Under the pieces are notes generated by a model. It saw only the letters and a list, made by a program, of their open reading frames with translations. It was not told the DNA's origin and did no database searches. Position numbers and translations under genes: made by a program. A stretch of DNA of 64,000 nt from Candidatus Thiodictyon syntrophicum. Its GTDB lineage: Bacteria > Pseudomonadota > Gammaproteobacteria > Chromatiales > Chromatiaceae. Location: assembly GCF_002813775.1 (NCBI RefSeq), contig NZ_CP020370.1, positions 1,641,501 through 1,705,500 on the forward strand. The letters run 5' to 3'. Shown one piece after another: positions 1-8,381 of this stretch. Numbering within the stretch: the first letter of the stretch is position 1; every line of letters begins with the position of its first letter.

Positions 1-1
1 C

Positions 2-952
2 GGCAAGGGGGAGGACGAGTTCATCTTCGACCTCTCCCGTGAGGAGTTCATGGATCTGCTCTTCGACGACCTGGAACTGCCCAATCTGGTGCGAAATCAA
101 TTGCTGGGCAGCACCGAGTTCAAGACCATCCGCGCCGGTTACCGCACCGATGGGGCGCCCGCCAACATCGACGTGGTCCGCTCGCTGAAGGGCGCCATTG
201 CACGGCGCACGGCCCTGGGCGGTCCCTACCGCGCCCGCATCCGCGAGTTGGAAGAGGAACTGGCGGCGCTGCTCGCCGCGGGAGCGGCGTTGGATGACAT
301 TCGCGTCCTGGCCTTGGGCGAGGAGATCGAGCGGCAGCGCGCGCGCATCGCGGCACTGCCGTTCATCGATACCTTCGACCTGCGCTATCAGGGCTTCGTC
401 AAGCAGCCCGAGCCGACCAGCAAGGCGGTGATGGTCTGCATCATGGACGTGTCCGGGTCCATGGACCAGGTGCGCAAGAACCTGGCCAAGCGGTTTTTCA
501 TCCTGCTGTACCTGTTCCTCAAGCGCAACTACGATCGCATCGAGGTGGTCTTCATCCGCCACCACACCGTGGCCCAGGAGGTCGACGAACAGGAGTTCTT
601 CTACTCCCGCGAGACCGGCGGCACCGTGGTTTCGAGCGCCCTCGATCTGACCTATGAGGTACTGCGCGAGCGTTATGATTCCAGCGTCTGGAATATCTAT
701 GCCGCCCAGGCCTCGGACGGCGACAACTGGGACTCCGACTCCGCGGTGTGCCGTGACCTGCTGGGCGCCAAGCTCCTGCCGTTGATGCGCTACTTCGCCT
801 ATGTGGAGATCACCCCACGCCAGCACCAGAGCCTCTGGTATGCCTATCAGGAGGTGGCCGCGGCCCACCCGCATTTTGCGATGCGCGAGATCGCCGGGGC
901 CGACGATATCTTTCCCGTGTTCCGGGATCTGTTCAAGAGGCAGGCGGCATGA
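2..952 (+). CDS. yeaH: YeaH/DUF444 family VWA-domain protein, 5'-truncated by window edge
   Basis: The frame is open from base 2, so the true start lies outside the window; 316 C-terminal residues are visible. A von Willebrand A-type metal site is present (MDVSGSM, bases about 445-465), followed by a VWA-like fold with the later FIRHHTVAQEVDEQEFF and ETGGT segments typical of UPF0229/DUF444 proteins. The stop overlaps the next gene by 4 bp (ATGA), so the two are translationally coupled. In enterobacteria yeaH sits with the serine kinase yeaG/prkA and is induced in stationary phase and by nutrient stress; the kinase gene would be expected just upstream of this window. The biochemical role is unknown. 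The family call is firm and the function is by analogy. Confidence 0.93.
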   Translation, partial: GKGEDEFIFDLSREEFMDLLFDDLELPNLVRNQLLGSTEFKTIRAGYRTDGAPANIDVVRSLKGAIARRTALGGPYRARIRELEEELAALLAAGAALDDIRVLALGEEIERQRARIAALPFIDTFDLRYQGFVKQPEPTSKAVMVCIMDVSGSMDQVRKNLAKRFFILLYLFLKRNYDRIEVVFIRHHTVAQEVDEQEFFYSRETGGTVVSSALDLTYEVLRERYDSSVWNIYAAQASDGDNWDSDSAVCRDLLGAKLLPLMRYFAYVEITPRQHQSLWYAYQEVAAAHPHFAMREIAGADDIFPVFRDLFKRQAA

Positions 953-2439
953 CCAGTCGAATCATCTCGGACTCCTCCGAATGGACCTTTGCGCTGTTGG
1001 AGCGCTTTGATCGCGAGCTGGGCACGCTCGCCCACAACGTCTACGGGCTCGACACCTACGCCAACCAGATCGAGGTGATCGGCTCCGAGCAGATGATCGA
1101 CGCCTATTCCTCGGTCGGACTCCCCATCAACTACAATCACTGGTCGTTCGGCAAGCAGTTCGTCAGTACCGAGCAGACCTATCGCCGCGGCCAGATGGGG
1201 CTTGCCTATGAGATCGTGATCAACTCCGACCCCTGCATTGCCTATCTCATGGAAGAGAATACCCTGCCGATGCAGGCCCTGGTCATCGCGCACGCCTGTT
1301 ACGGCCACAACAGTTTCTTCAAGGGCAACTACCTGTTCCGTGCCTGGACCAGCGCCGACGCGATCATCGATTACCTGGTGTTTGCCCGCAAGTATATCGC
1401 CAGTTGCGAGGAGCGTTATGGCGAGGCCGAGGTGGAGCTGCTGCTCGATTCCTGCCACGCCCTTATGAATCATGGAGTTGATCGCTACAAGCGGCCGGCC
1501 CCGCTCTCGCTCGCGGAGGAGCAGCGGCGCCAGGGCGAGCGCGCGGACTATCTCCAGTCCCAGGTCAACGACCTGTGGCGTACCATCCCGACCCATGACG
1601 CCGACGGGGTGACGCAGGGTGACTCCCGGTGGCCCCCGGAGCCGCAGGAGAATCTGCTCTATTTCATTGAAAAGAACGCCCCGCTGCTGGAACCCTGGCA
1701 GCGCGAGATCGTGCGGATCGTGCGCAAGGTTAGCCAGTATTTTTATCCGCAGCGCCAGACCCAGGTGATGAACGAGGGGTGGGCGACCTTCTGGCATTTC
1801 ACCCTGATCAATCGTCTCTACGATGAGGGCTTCGTCAGCGACGGGTTCATGCTGGAGTTTCTCCAATCGCATACCGGGGTGGTGTTTCAGCCGCCGTTCG
1901 ACGCCCCCTACTACAACGGCATCAATCCCTATGCCCTGGGCTTCGCGATGATGCGCGACCTCCGGCGCATCTGTGAGTCGCCGACCGCGGAGGACCGCGA
2001 GTGGTTTCCGGACATCGCCGGCGGGGATTGGCTCAAGGTGCTGGATTTCGCGATGCGCAACTTCAAGGACGAGAGCTTCATCGCCCAATACCTGTCCCCG
2101 CACCTGATCAGGGAATTGCACCTGTTTGCGGTCCGTGACGACGACCGGGAGGAGACCATCGCGGTCACCGCGATCCACGAGGAGCGCGGCTACCGGGCAC
2201 TGCGTCAGTCGCTGGCGGAGCAGTACAATCTCGGCACCCGGGAGCCGAACATCCAGGTCTACAGTGTCGATCGGCGCGGTGATCGGTCGCTGCTGTTGCG
2301 CCATTTCCGGCACAACCGGCGTCCCCTGGCCGCGTCCGCCGACGAGGTGCTGCGCCATGTCCGGCGGCTGTGGGGGTTCACGGTGCGGATGGAGGCCGTC
2401 GACGAGCAGGGGCGCGTCCAATTGGTCGGCGAGGTATGA
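949..2439 (+). CDS. ycgB: SpoVR/YcgB family protein
   Basis: A 496-residue protein, close to the about 510 residues of E. coli YcgB, with the family's N-terminal segments (HNVYGLDTYANQIEVIG; YNHWSFGKQF) and the histidine/acid-rich core (ACYGHNSFFKGNYLF; NEGWATFWHF). It begins at the ATG that overlaps the yeaH stop by 4 bp. SpoVR was named for a Bacillus spore-cortex role, but in proteobacteria it belongs to the PrkA-YeaH-SpoVR trio linked to stationary phase and stress. HxxH and NEGxAxxWH segments look metal-site-like; this is an inference. The gene is cytoplasmic, with no signal or membrane segment. Confidence 0.95.
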   Translation: MTSRIISDSSEWTFALLERFDRELGTLAHNVYGLDTYANQIEVIGSEQMIDAYSSVGLPINYNHWSFGKQFVSTEQTYRRGQMGLAYEIVINSDPCIAYLMEENTLPMQALVIAHACYGHNSFFKGNYLFRAWTSADAIIDYLVFARKYIASCEERYGEAEVELLLDSCHALMNHGVDRYKRPAPLSLAEEQRRQGERADYLQSQVNDLWRTIPTHDADGVTQGDSRWPPEPQENLLYFIEKNAPLLEPWQREIVRIVRKVSQYFYPQRQTQVMNEGWATFWHFTLINRLYDEGFVSDGFMLEFLQSHTGVVFQPPFDAPYYNGINPYALGFAMMRDLRRICESPTAEDREWFPDIAGGDWLKVLDFAMRNFKDESFIAQYLSPHLIRELHLFAVRDDDREETIAVTAIHEERGYRALRQSLAEQYNLGTREPNIQVYSVDRRGDRSLLLRHFRHNRRPLAASADEVLRHVRRLWGFTVRMEAVDEQGRVQLVGEV

Positions 2440-2537
2440 CTTCACGGACCGGCCGAGATCCGGTTAGAATTGGGCGTTGGCGGACGCCAGAAATCGTGCT
2501 GCCTTTTTTGAGTCTGAAGTCTTTGCGGGAGACGGAG

Positions 2538-4409
2538 ATGGCTTGGTTTCGCTTCTTCGGGCACCTGTTGCTCCCCCTGGCCCTGCTGTCCCTCGGCCTC
2601 CCCCTGCGGTCGGCGGCGGGCGAGGCGGCGGGCAGCGCTGCGGCCGCGGACCCCCTGCTGCGGGCGACGCTCGAGTCCATTCGCGAGCAGGGGCCCGTGA
2701 CCATTGGCGGCGTGCCGCTTGAATCCGGACGCTTCTTGGCGGAATTCTATGGTGCCCGCGGCTTCCGTCCGGCCTGGGACAGCGCCCAGCGGGTCGGGGC
2801 CCTGCTGAGCGCGGTCGAGGAGTGCCCGGCCGATGGTCTCGACCCCGCCGATTACCACCTCGCCGTGCTGCGCCGACTCAGCAAGCCGGACGCGCTGCTG
2901 TCCTTGACGCCGGCGCAGCGCCTGGGTGCGGACCTCCAGTTGAGCGACGCCCTGCTGCGCTACAGTTTTCATATCCGCTTCGGACGCCTGGACCCGGTCG
3001 CCGTCAATCGCGCCTGGAATCACCGCGGGGCCGTCCCCGCGCAGACCCTGATCGACTCCATGGAGCGCGTGGTGGCGGCCGAAGATACGCGGTCCGCACT
3101 GGGTGAACTCGCCCATCAGCCCTTTTTCTACAACAATCTGAAGCGGGCACTACGCGAGCACGGAGGGTCCGCCGATCCGTTGCGCACCCTGGTGCCGATC
3201 CCCGCGGGGCGCAGACTGGTGCAGGGCAACCGCGATCCGCGGGTGGTTTCAGTGCGTGAGCACCTGCGTGCCCACGGCGAGTACGGGCCGACGGCGCCGG
3301 ATGCCCCGGACCTGTTCGACGCGGAACTGCGTGAGGCCCTGATGAGGTTCCAGCGGCGCTTTGCCCTGCCCGCGGATGGGGCCCTGGGCGCGCGCACGGT
3401 GGCCGCGCTCAACCAACCACTCGGCGGCGGCAAGGTCGAGCAGATCCGGATGAACCTGGAGCGGATGCGTTGGCTCTACGACGAACTGCCCGGCGACTAT
3501 GTGTTCGTGGACGTCGGGGGCTTCATGGCCCATGTGGTGCGCGCCGGTCAAGTTGATTGGAGTACGCGCGTCGTCGTCGGTACCCGGGAGGCGCAGACGC
3601 CGAGCTTTCGGGACGAGATGGAACATGTGGTGTTCAATCCGACCTGGACCGTGCCCCCGTCGATCCAGAAAAAGATGCGTGGCGTTTCATCGAAATTCAG
3701 GGTCTTGGACCGGCGCACCGGGCGGGCGGCGGGCGGCGCCAATGTCGCCGATTACCGGCGGGTCAGCATCGTCCAGCCGCCCGGTCCGAGCAACGCCCTG
3801 GGACGCGTCAAGTTCATCTTTCCGAACGACCAGGCGGTCTATCTGCACGACACCCAAAGCAAGGGACTCTTCAGCCAGTCGGTACGCGCCTACAGCCACG
3901 GTTGCGTGCGGGTGCAGAATCCCCTGAAACTGGCCGAGGTGATCCTGAATCTGAAGCGCCCGGCGTGGGACCAGCACGAAATCGGCCGCGTGGTGGCCTC
4001 CAACAAGACCCGCTACGTTCCGCTCGAGGATCGGCTCCCCGTGCTGCTTTATTATCTGACCGCCAAGGCGGATGAGAACGGCAGGCTCGAGTTCCGTCCC
4101 GACATCTATGGGCGGGACCCGGCCCTGCGTCGCGCCCTCAACGGCCCGCCGAGTGAACTGCGGATCGGCTTCGCCGCGCCATCGCCCCTGGTGGACCCGG
4201 AGGCGGTGCAGACCGCTGGTCCGCAGCAGCCCGCCGGGACCCAAGTGCCCGCGCCGGTCACCGGGAACCCGCCGGCACCGCCCGCGGGTCCTGGCCCGGG
4301 TGTCACCCTGACCCAGGGCGCGCCCGCCGCACGGGGCCTGTCCCTCGACCTGCCCCCCGCGCCCGTGTCGAGCATCCCTGAGATCGGTGCGCCGCCCACC
4401 CGCCTTTAG
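2538..4409 (+). CDS. L,D-transpeptidase of the YcbB/LdtD type with peptidoglycan-binding domain
   Basis: The start chosen is the ATG at 2538, preceded by GGGAGACGGAG and followed by a clear signal peptide (hydrophobic HLLLPLALLSLGLPL, cleavage near AAG), not the longer frame from 2370, which overlaps ycgB. The product is 623 residues. Order: scaffold domain, a peptidoglycan-binding helix bundle (FDAELREALMRFQRRFALP), the YkuD catalytic domain with YSHGCVRVQNP (His454, catalytic Cys456), then a Pro/Ala-rich tail. The enzyme forms 3-3 meso-diaminopimelate cross-links, or attaches proteins to peptidoglycan, in the periplasm. Length and domain order fit the LdtD class rather than the short ErfK class. 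The substrate is inferred from family. Confidence 0.92.
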   Translation: MAWFRFFGHLLLPLALLSLGLPLRSAAGEAAGSAAAADPLLRATLESIREQGPVTIGGVPLESGRFLAEFYGARGFRPAWDSAQRVGALLSAVEECPADGLDPADYHLAVLRRLSKPDALLSLTPAQRLGADLQLSDALLRYSFHIRFGRLDPVAVNRAWNHRGAVPAQTLIDSMERVVAAEDTRSALGELAHQPFFYNNLKRALREHGGSADPLRTLVPIPAGRRLVQGNRDPRVVSVREHLRAHGEYGPTAPDAPDLFDAELREALMRFQRRFALPADGALGARTVAALNQPLGGGKVEQIRMNLERMRWLYDELPGDYVFVDVGGFMAHVVRAGQVDWSTRVVVGTREAQTPSFRDEMEHVVFNPTWTVPPSIQKKMRGVSSKFRVLDRRTGRAAGGANVADYRRVSIVQPPGPSNALGRVKFIFPNDQAVYLHDTQSKGLFSQSVRAYSHGCVRVQNPLKLAEVILNLKRPAWDQHEIGRVVASNKTRYVPLEDRLPVLLYYLTAKADENGRLEFRPDIYGRDPALRRALNGPPSELRIGFAAPSPLVDPEAVQTAGPQQPAGTQVPAPVTGNPPAPPAGPGPGVTLTQGAPAARGLSLDLPPAPVSSIPEIGAPPTRL

Positions 4410-4851
4410 TACCGCGTGATGCAAGTGCCCGGACCATTGGCCGCGCCGCTGCCGTCGGGGGCACCCTGGCGCCCTCCGCGACCCTGACTGCACCGCTCGG
4501 GCGCACCCCCTCTCTCAAGGTGCGCGCGGCGCACCCTACGCCAATCTTCTGAGTCATTGCACCTGCTGTCCGGCCTCATCGGCGGCGGCCCGCGGCGCCG
4601 AGGCTTCTGCCTTCAGCCTCCTGACGGTATGGTGAAAACCTGATCCCGCTCACGGATCGCCCATCACTCCTGCCTTGACAATGCCTGGGCATCGATCCCG
4701 TCACACTGTCCGGCTGGCCGCCCTGGTATAGGTCTAGCGGTTCGTGTCGATTTCTTAACATCCCTCTGTGCCCGCGCTCCCCCGGGCTGGCGACACGACC
4801 CCGGGGTATGTCAAGCGCGGTTCGTCTCCGACCCGCGAAGGGGGCAAGACC
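4410..4851. other. Intergenic region without convincing gene
   Basis: 442 bp between the L,D-transpeptidase and the small secreted protein. Reading frames here look like shadows of G+C-rich DNA. A TTGACA hexamer occurs at 4675-4680 but no good -10 hexamer follows at normal spacing. The last 20 bases hold the ribosome-binding site of the next gene. Nothing else recognised. Confidence 0.5.
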
Positions 4852-5295
4852 ATGAATCGGAACCGTACCATGACGCGCAAATTCGGCCATTTCTTCCTGC
4901 TGTTGTTACTGAAGCTCCTGATGCCCTTCGGCTGCGCCCAGGCCGACGACACCAATTCCAAGACCAGCGGTCCGCTTAAACAGGTGGTCCAGCCGGACCA
5001 GGACTTCGGCTTCAGCGCCGAACAGGACCTCTGGGTCGAGGTCAGCGTGAACGATCTGGAAGGGGCTCCCGCGGGGATGCGCACCGTCGAGGTCCTGGAG
5101 CCGGTTGAGGGCGTGGACGGCGAGTACCGGGTGATCGACCGCGGCCTGACCGACGACTGGGGCAATTTCGACCGCAAGATCCAGGTCCCAAGCTCGGTGA
5201 AGAACCTCATGATCCGGGTCGGCGTATTGGGGATCGACAATGCCGCCCTGGTGCCGGTCGACGCCACCCACACCCTTCACCACGAGTTCGGTTGA
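4852..5295 (+). CDS. Small secreted protein of unknown function
   Basis: The ATG at 4852 follows GAAGGGGGCAAGACC, a good ribosome-binding site; a second in-frame ATG lies at 4870. The 147-residue product has a signal peptide (RKFGHFFLLLLLKLLMPF) with a probable type I cleavage after CAQA. The Cys before the site does not make a lipobox. The mature part is acidic and contains a WVEVSVNDLEGAPAGMRTVEVL stretch in two pieces that reads like a short beta-sandwich, resembling small exported carbohydrate- or matrix-associated proteins, but I do not recognise a named family. It stands alone between a transpeptidase and a repeat element. The export call is firm; function unknown. Confidence 0.75.
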   Translation: MNRNRTMTRKFGHFFLLLLLKLLMPFGCAQADDTNSKTSGPLKQVVQPDQDFGFSAEQDLWVEVSVNDLEGAPAGMRTVEVLEPVEGVDGEYRVIDRGLTDDWGNFDRKIQVPSSVKNLMIRVGVLGIDNAALVPVDATHTLHHEFG

Positions 5296-5300
5296 TCGGC

Positions 5301-5455
5301 AGGTAACGAGTCAAGAACAAGTTAAACACGACACAATCGTTGTCGTTGTCGTAGTCGTAGTCGGGGAAGCGCTGCAATTTGGCGTGCGGGACAATCCGGG
5401 GCGCTACGATAACCTCGATTACGACAACGACAACGACAACGACAACGACGCGACA
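5301..5455. repeat. Interspersed (GTCGTT)n / (AACGAC)n element, copy 1
   Basis: Two arms of imperfect hexamers face each other: GTTGTCGTTGTCGTAGTCG near 5330-5362 and ACGACAACGACAACGACAAC near 5421-5454, with about 60 bp between. The whole segment, including a GTAACGAGTC...AACAAGTTAAACAC edge at 5302-5329 and an internal GGGCGCTACGATAACCTCGA-like motif, matches the reverse complement of 59217-59374. A shorter copy lies at 53160-53236. Two inverted full copies in one window show an interspersed element rather than chance low complexity. The arms could form a long stem in RNA or DNA. Confidence 0.85.
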
Positions 5456-5522
5456 AGCAGTCCCTAATGGACGTGTTTGACTTATCAGTGAGCCATTCCT
5501 AAGCGGCAACGGTACACACCAA

Positions 5523-7226
5523 ATGAAGAGCCTCTATCACGCACCTGCCCGCCCCGCCGTCCTCGCGGCGGTCTGCGCCGCGACCCTGGCCGCCGCCGCC
5601 CCGGCGGGGGCGGTCCAGTATCGCTTCCTGTTCGGCAACGGTGGCCCGGCCGCCTTTCAGGCCAATTACGATGGTCAGGGGATCCCGAAGAAAATGGACC
5701 TGACCCAACAGCCGGTCCGGGCCGAGTTGATGGATCGTATCAACCTGACGCTGCCCGAGCGCAAAGACGTCCGGGTCAGCGGGGCCACTGCCCTGATCGC
5801 CGACAGCGAGTCCTCCACCCTGAACCTCCTGAAGGACGCGGACATCTGGGTGACCTTCCTGCATGAGGGTGCCGGATACCGCAACGCCTTCGGCTTTTAC
5901 CAGTACCCCGCCGCCGGCCCGCCCAGCGACCGCGATGCCGTCGACTATGTGGTGGTGTGGCCCAACGCCTCCTATTCCACCAGCGGCGGCAATGCCCGCG
6001 GGCTCAAGACGGGCCAGCAGGTTTTCCTCGGACGCTTCACGGCCGGGACCAAGATCGGGTTCTTCCTGATGGCCGACGGCTTCGATGGGACCAACGGGGT
6101 GTTCGAGCGTTATCCAGGCTGGGTCTGGCACAGTCTGCAGAACCTCAACATGGAAACCGACCCCCTGTTACGGCCTCACGTCATCATGCTGCGTGACGAG
6201 ACCAATCAGCAGTTGATCCTGGGTTTCGAGGACATCAACCGGCAGAGCACCGGTTGCGATCAGGACTTCAACGACGTGCTGTTCAGTATCCAGGCCAATC
6301 CCTATGAGGCGATTGCCACGGAGAAGATCGGCGAGTTGGTCGACCCCAACGACAGCGACAAGGACGGGGTGATGAACTCGGACGACGACTACCCGCAGGA
6401 CCCCTTGCGTGCTCTGCGGGTGACCTACCCCAGCGACAAGACCCGCGCCCAGTTGGCCTTCGAGGACCTCTGGCCCATGGAGGGCGACTACGATATGAAT
6501 GACCTGGTGTTTGCCTACACCCTCACCGAAGTGCGCGATGCCGCCGGCAATATCAAGGATGTGGAGGGTAACTTCCAGGTCAAGGCGCGCGGGTCAGCCT
6601 ATTCCCACGGTTTTGGGATCAACTTCCCCAAGCTACTGCCCGCGGACCTGGAGAGCGCCGCCTTGTGGGTCGATGGTCAGCCCAGCGTGCCGCTGGTGAG
6701 CGAGCCGGGCCAGCACGGCCTGACCCTGGTGCTGCTCGACGACAGCAAGAAGATCGCCAACAGCAACCCGGGCAGCCGTACCTGTTACACGGTCAAGTTC
6801 AACGCGGACCGCAACTGTCCCGAGGTCAAGGGGCCGACTATTCACTTCCGCGCCACCTTCAAGAACGCACTCACCCGCGAAACGCTCGGCTCCGCCCCCT
6901 ACAACCCCTTCATCTACATCACTGGCGACCGGTTGCGGGAGACCCATCTGGCCGATCACCCGCCGACCGATAAGTACAAGGGCTGGCTCTTCGGCTGGGG
7001 GCAGGAGGGCAGCGACCCGGCCATCGGCCGCTTTTACAAGACCAAAGGCGGGCTGCCCTGGGCGATCAACCTGCCGTTGGAGTGGCAGCAACCCCTGGAG
7101 AAGCGCCCGGTCAATGCGTGTTATCCGGCCTTCGTGAGCTGGGTCAACAGCAGTGGCGCCGAGGATGCGGACTGGTACCGGCATCCGGTGGCTGGTTGCG
7201 TCTTCCCCGATCCTGCGCCGCAGTGA
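5523..7226 (+). CDS. LruC domain-containing secreted protein (DUF4114 plus LruC/DUF4842)
   Basis: A 567-residue exported protein starting at ATG 5523 with a signal peptide (PAVLAAVCAATLAAAAPAGA). The middle carries a DUF4114-like segment (LILGFEDINRQSTGCDQDF, NDVLFSI). Next comes a calcium-type acidic motif (DPNDSDKDGVMNSDDDYPQD), followed by the LruC signature region (FEDLWPMEGDYDMNDLVFAY; SAYSHGFGINFP). Proteins of this type are cell-surface or matrix proteins in Gram-negative bacteria, first noted in Leptospira and Bacteroidetes. There is no PEP-CTERM tail, so it is probably periplasmic or secreted through the outer membrane. It sits alone, just downstream of repeat copy 1. Family call firm; binding partner unknown. 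Confidence 0.88.
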   Translation: MKSLYHAPARPAVLAAVCAATLAAAAPAGAVQYRFLFGNGGPAAFQANYDGQGIPKKMDLTQQPVRAELMDRINLTLPERKDVRVSGATALIADSESSTLNLLKDADIWVTFLHEGAGYRNAFGFYQYPAAGPPSDRDAVDYVVVWPNASYSTSGGNARGLKTGQQVFLGRFTAGTKIGFFLMADGFDGTNGVFERYPGWVWHSLQNLNMETDPLLRPHVIMLRDETNQQLILGFEDINRQSTGCDQDFNDVLFSIQANPYEAIATEKIGELVDPNDSDKDGVMNSDDDYPQDPLRALRVTYPSDKTRAQLAFEDLWPMEGDYDMNDLVFAYTLTEVRDAAGNIKDVEGNFQVKARGSAYSHGFGINFPKLLPADLESAALWVDGQPSVPLVSEPGQHGLTLVLLDDSKKIANSNPGSRTCYTVKFNADRNCPEVKGPTIHFRATFKNALTRETLGSAPYNPFIYITGDRLRETHLADHPPTDKYKGWLFGWGQEGSDPAIGRFYKTKGGLPWAINLPLEWQQPLEKRPVNACYPAFVSWVNSSGAEDADWYRHPVAGCVFPDPAPQ

Positions 7227-7402
7227 CCTGGGCCCGTGCACAACCCCCGGCTGGTGCCCGGGGGTGAAGGATCGGGACCCGGCGGGGTTCGTCCACAAGC
7301 CTGTGGGCCTTTGCGCCTCCGGCCTCAGGGTTTAGGATGCAGGATTGCGCGCGGGGCCGGGCCACCGGTTCCGTCCGCCAATCCGGCGAGCCGAGTAACC
7401 CA

Positions 7403-8221
7403 ATGACAGCGATACACCGCTGGCCCCGCGCGTCCCGCTGGGCCGCCTACGCTCTGGCACTGGCCGCGACCTTAGCGGTCCTGCTGGTGCGGGCGCAGTT
7501 GACCTCGTTGATGGCCCACCGTCCGCTCATCATCCTGTTCGTCCTGCCTATTACACTGAGTGCCGTCTTGGGGGGGGTCGGTCCCGGCCTCGTGGCGACC
7601 CTGGTGGCCGCCGTCGGGGCTGACCTGCTGATCTTTGAACCCATCGGCTTTGGGATCAGCGCCCCCATCGATACGGTCCAGTTGGGGCTGCTGGTCGCCG
7701 TCGGGGTGCTGATCAGCGTGCTGACCGAGGGTCTGCATCGCGCCCGGCGGCGGGCGGAGGACGCGCGAGCGCTGGCCGCCTACGGGTTACTGCTGCGCGT
7801 GCTGAGCGAACGACTGGAGCGCGCGCAGCGCCAGGTGCAGGAGGGGCAGGCACTCCAATCGGCGATCCTGACCAGCGTCGGCGACGCTGTCATCGCCACC
7901 GACCAGCAGGGCCGGGTGACCTCGCTCAACGCCCGGGCTGAACAATTGACGGGCTGGTGCGACGCGGAGGCGGTGGGACGCCCGCTCCCTGACGTCCTCC
8001 GGATTCTGCATGGGCAGACCCGTGCGCCTGTTCTTGACCCCGCACGGCAGGTGCTTGCCACCAGCGAGCGCGTGGGGCTTCCCGCGGATGCCGTCTTGAT
8101 CGCAAGGGATTATCGGAAATTGCCTATCCAGGGCAGCGGCGCACCCGTGCGCTTGGGGGATGGCAGCCCCGTGGGCGTGGTGCTCGTGTTTCGTGACGAT
8201 CCGGCGGCGAACCCGCGTTGA
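7403..8221 (+). CDS. DUF4118 membrane sensor plus PAS domain, without a kinase domain
   Basis: The start chosen is ATG 7403 (MTAIHRWPRASRW), right before the first membrane segment; the frame is open back to 7337. The 272-residue product has about four hydrophobic helices with the KdpD-like DUF4118 pattern (FVLPITLSAVLGGVGPGLVA; LLIFEPIGFG), a coiled linker, and one PAS domain (AILTSVGDAVIATDQQGRVT; LNARAEQLTGW). In the family this arrangement normally continues into HisKA and HATPase domains, but here it stops after the PAS core. The gene converges on a damaged hybrid kinase on the other strand. It may be an orphan input module or a truncated kinase; the sequence does not decide. Confidence 0.85.
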   Translation: MTAIHRWPRASRWAAYALALAATLAVLLVRAQLTSLMAHRPLIILFVLPITLSAVLGGVGPGLVATLVAAVGADLLIFEPIGFGISAPIDTVQLGLLVAVGVLISVLTEGLHRARRRAEDARALAAYGLLLRVLSERLERAQRQVQEGQALQSAILTSVGDAVIATDQQGRVTSLNARAEQLTGWCDAEAVGRPLPDVLRILHGQTRAPVLDPARQVLATSERVGLPADAVLIARDYRKLPIQGSGAPVRLGDGSPVGVVLVFRDDPAANPR

Positions 8222-8381
8222 GCGCGCCGCGCGGCGAGCGCTCCCGTCCCCTCGGCCCACTGAGCCCGGGCGGCGGCTTGCTGCAACTGCGCCTGGGCGG
8301 TGGTGCCTTGAGGGTGTCGGCGAGCCGGGTCGCGGCGGGCCAGCGCGTGGCCGCCACGGCGGCGGTCATAGGTCGGGAACA

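Noticed and set aside
4852-5295. Lipoprotein signal in the small secreted protein (MPFGC)
   Set aside because: Residues before the Cys (P-F-G) do not fit the lipobox; a type I site after CAQA is more likely.
5326-5455. Repeat with regularly spaced units as a CRISPR array
   Set aside because: Units are 6 bp without spacers, arranged as inverted arms; no cas genes in the window.
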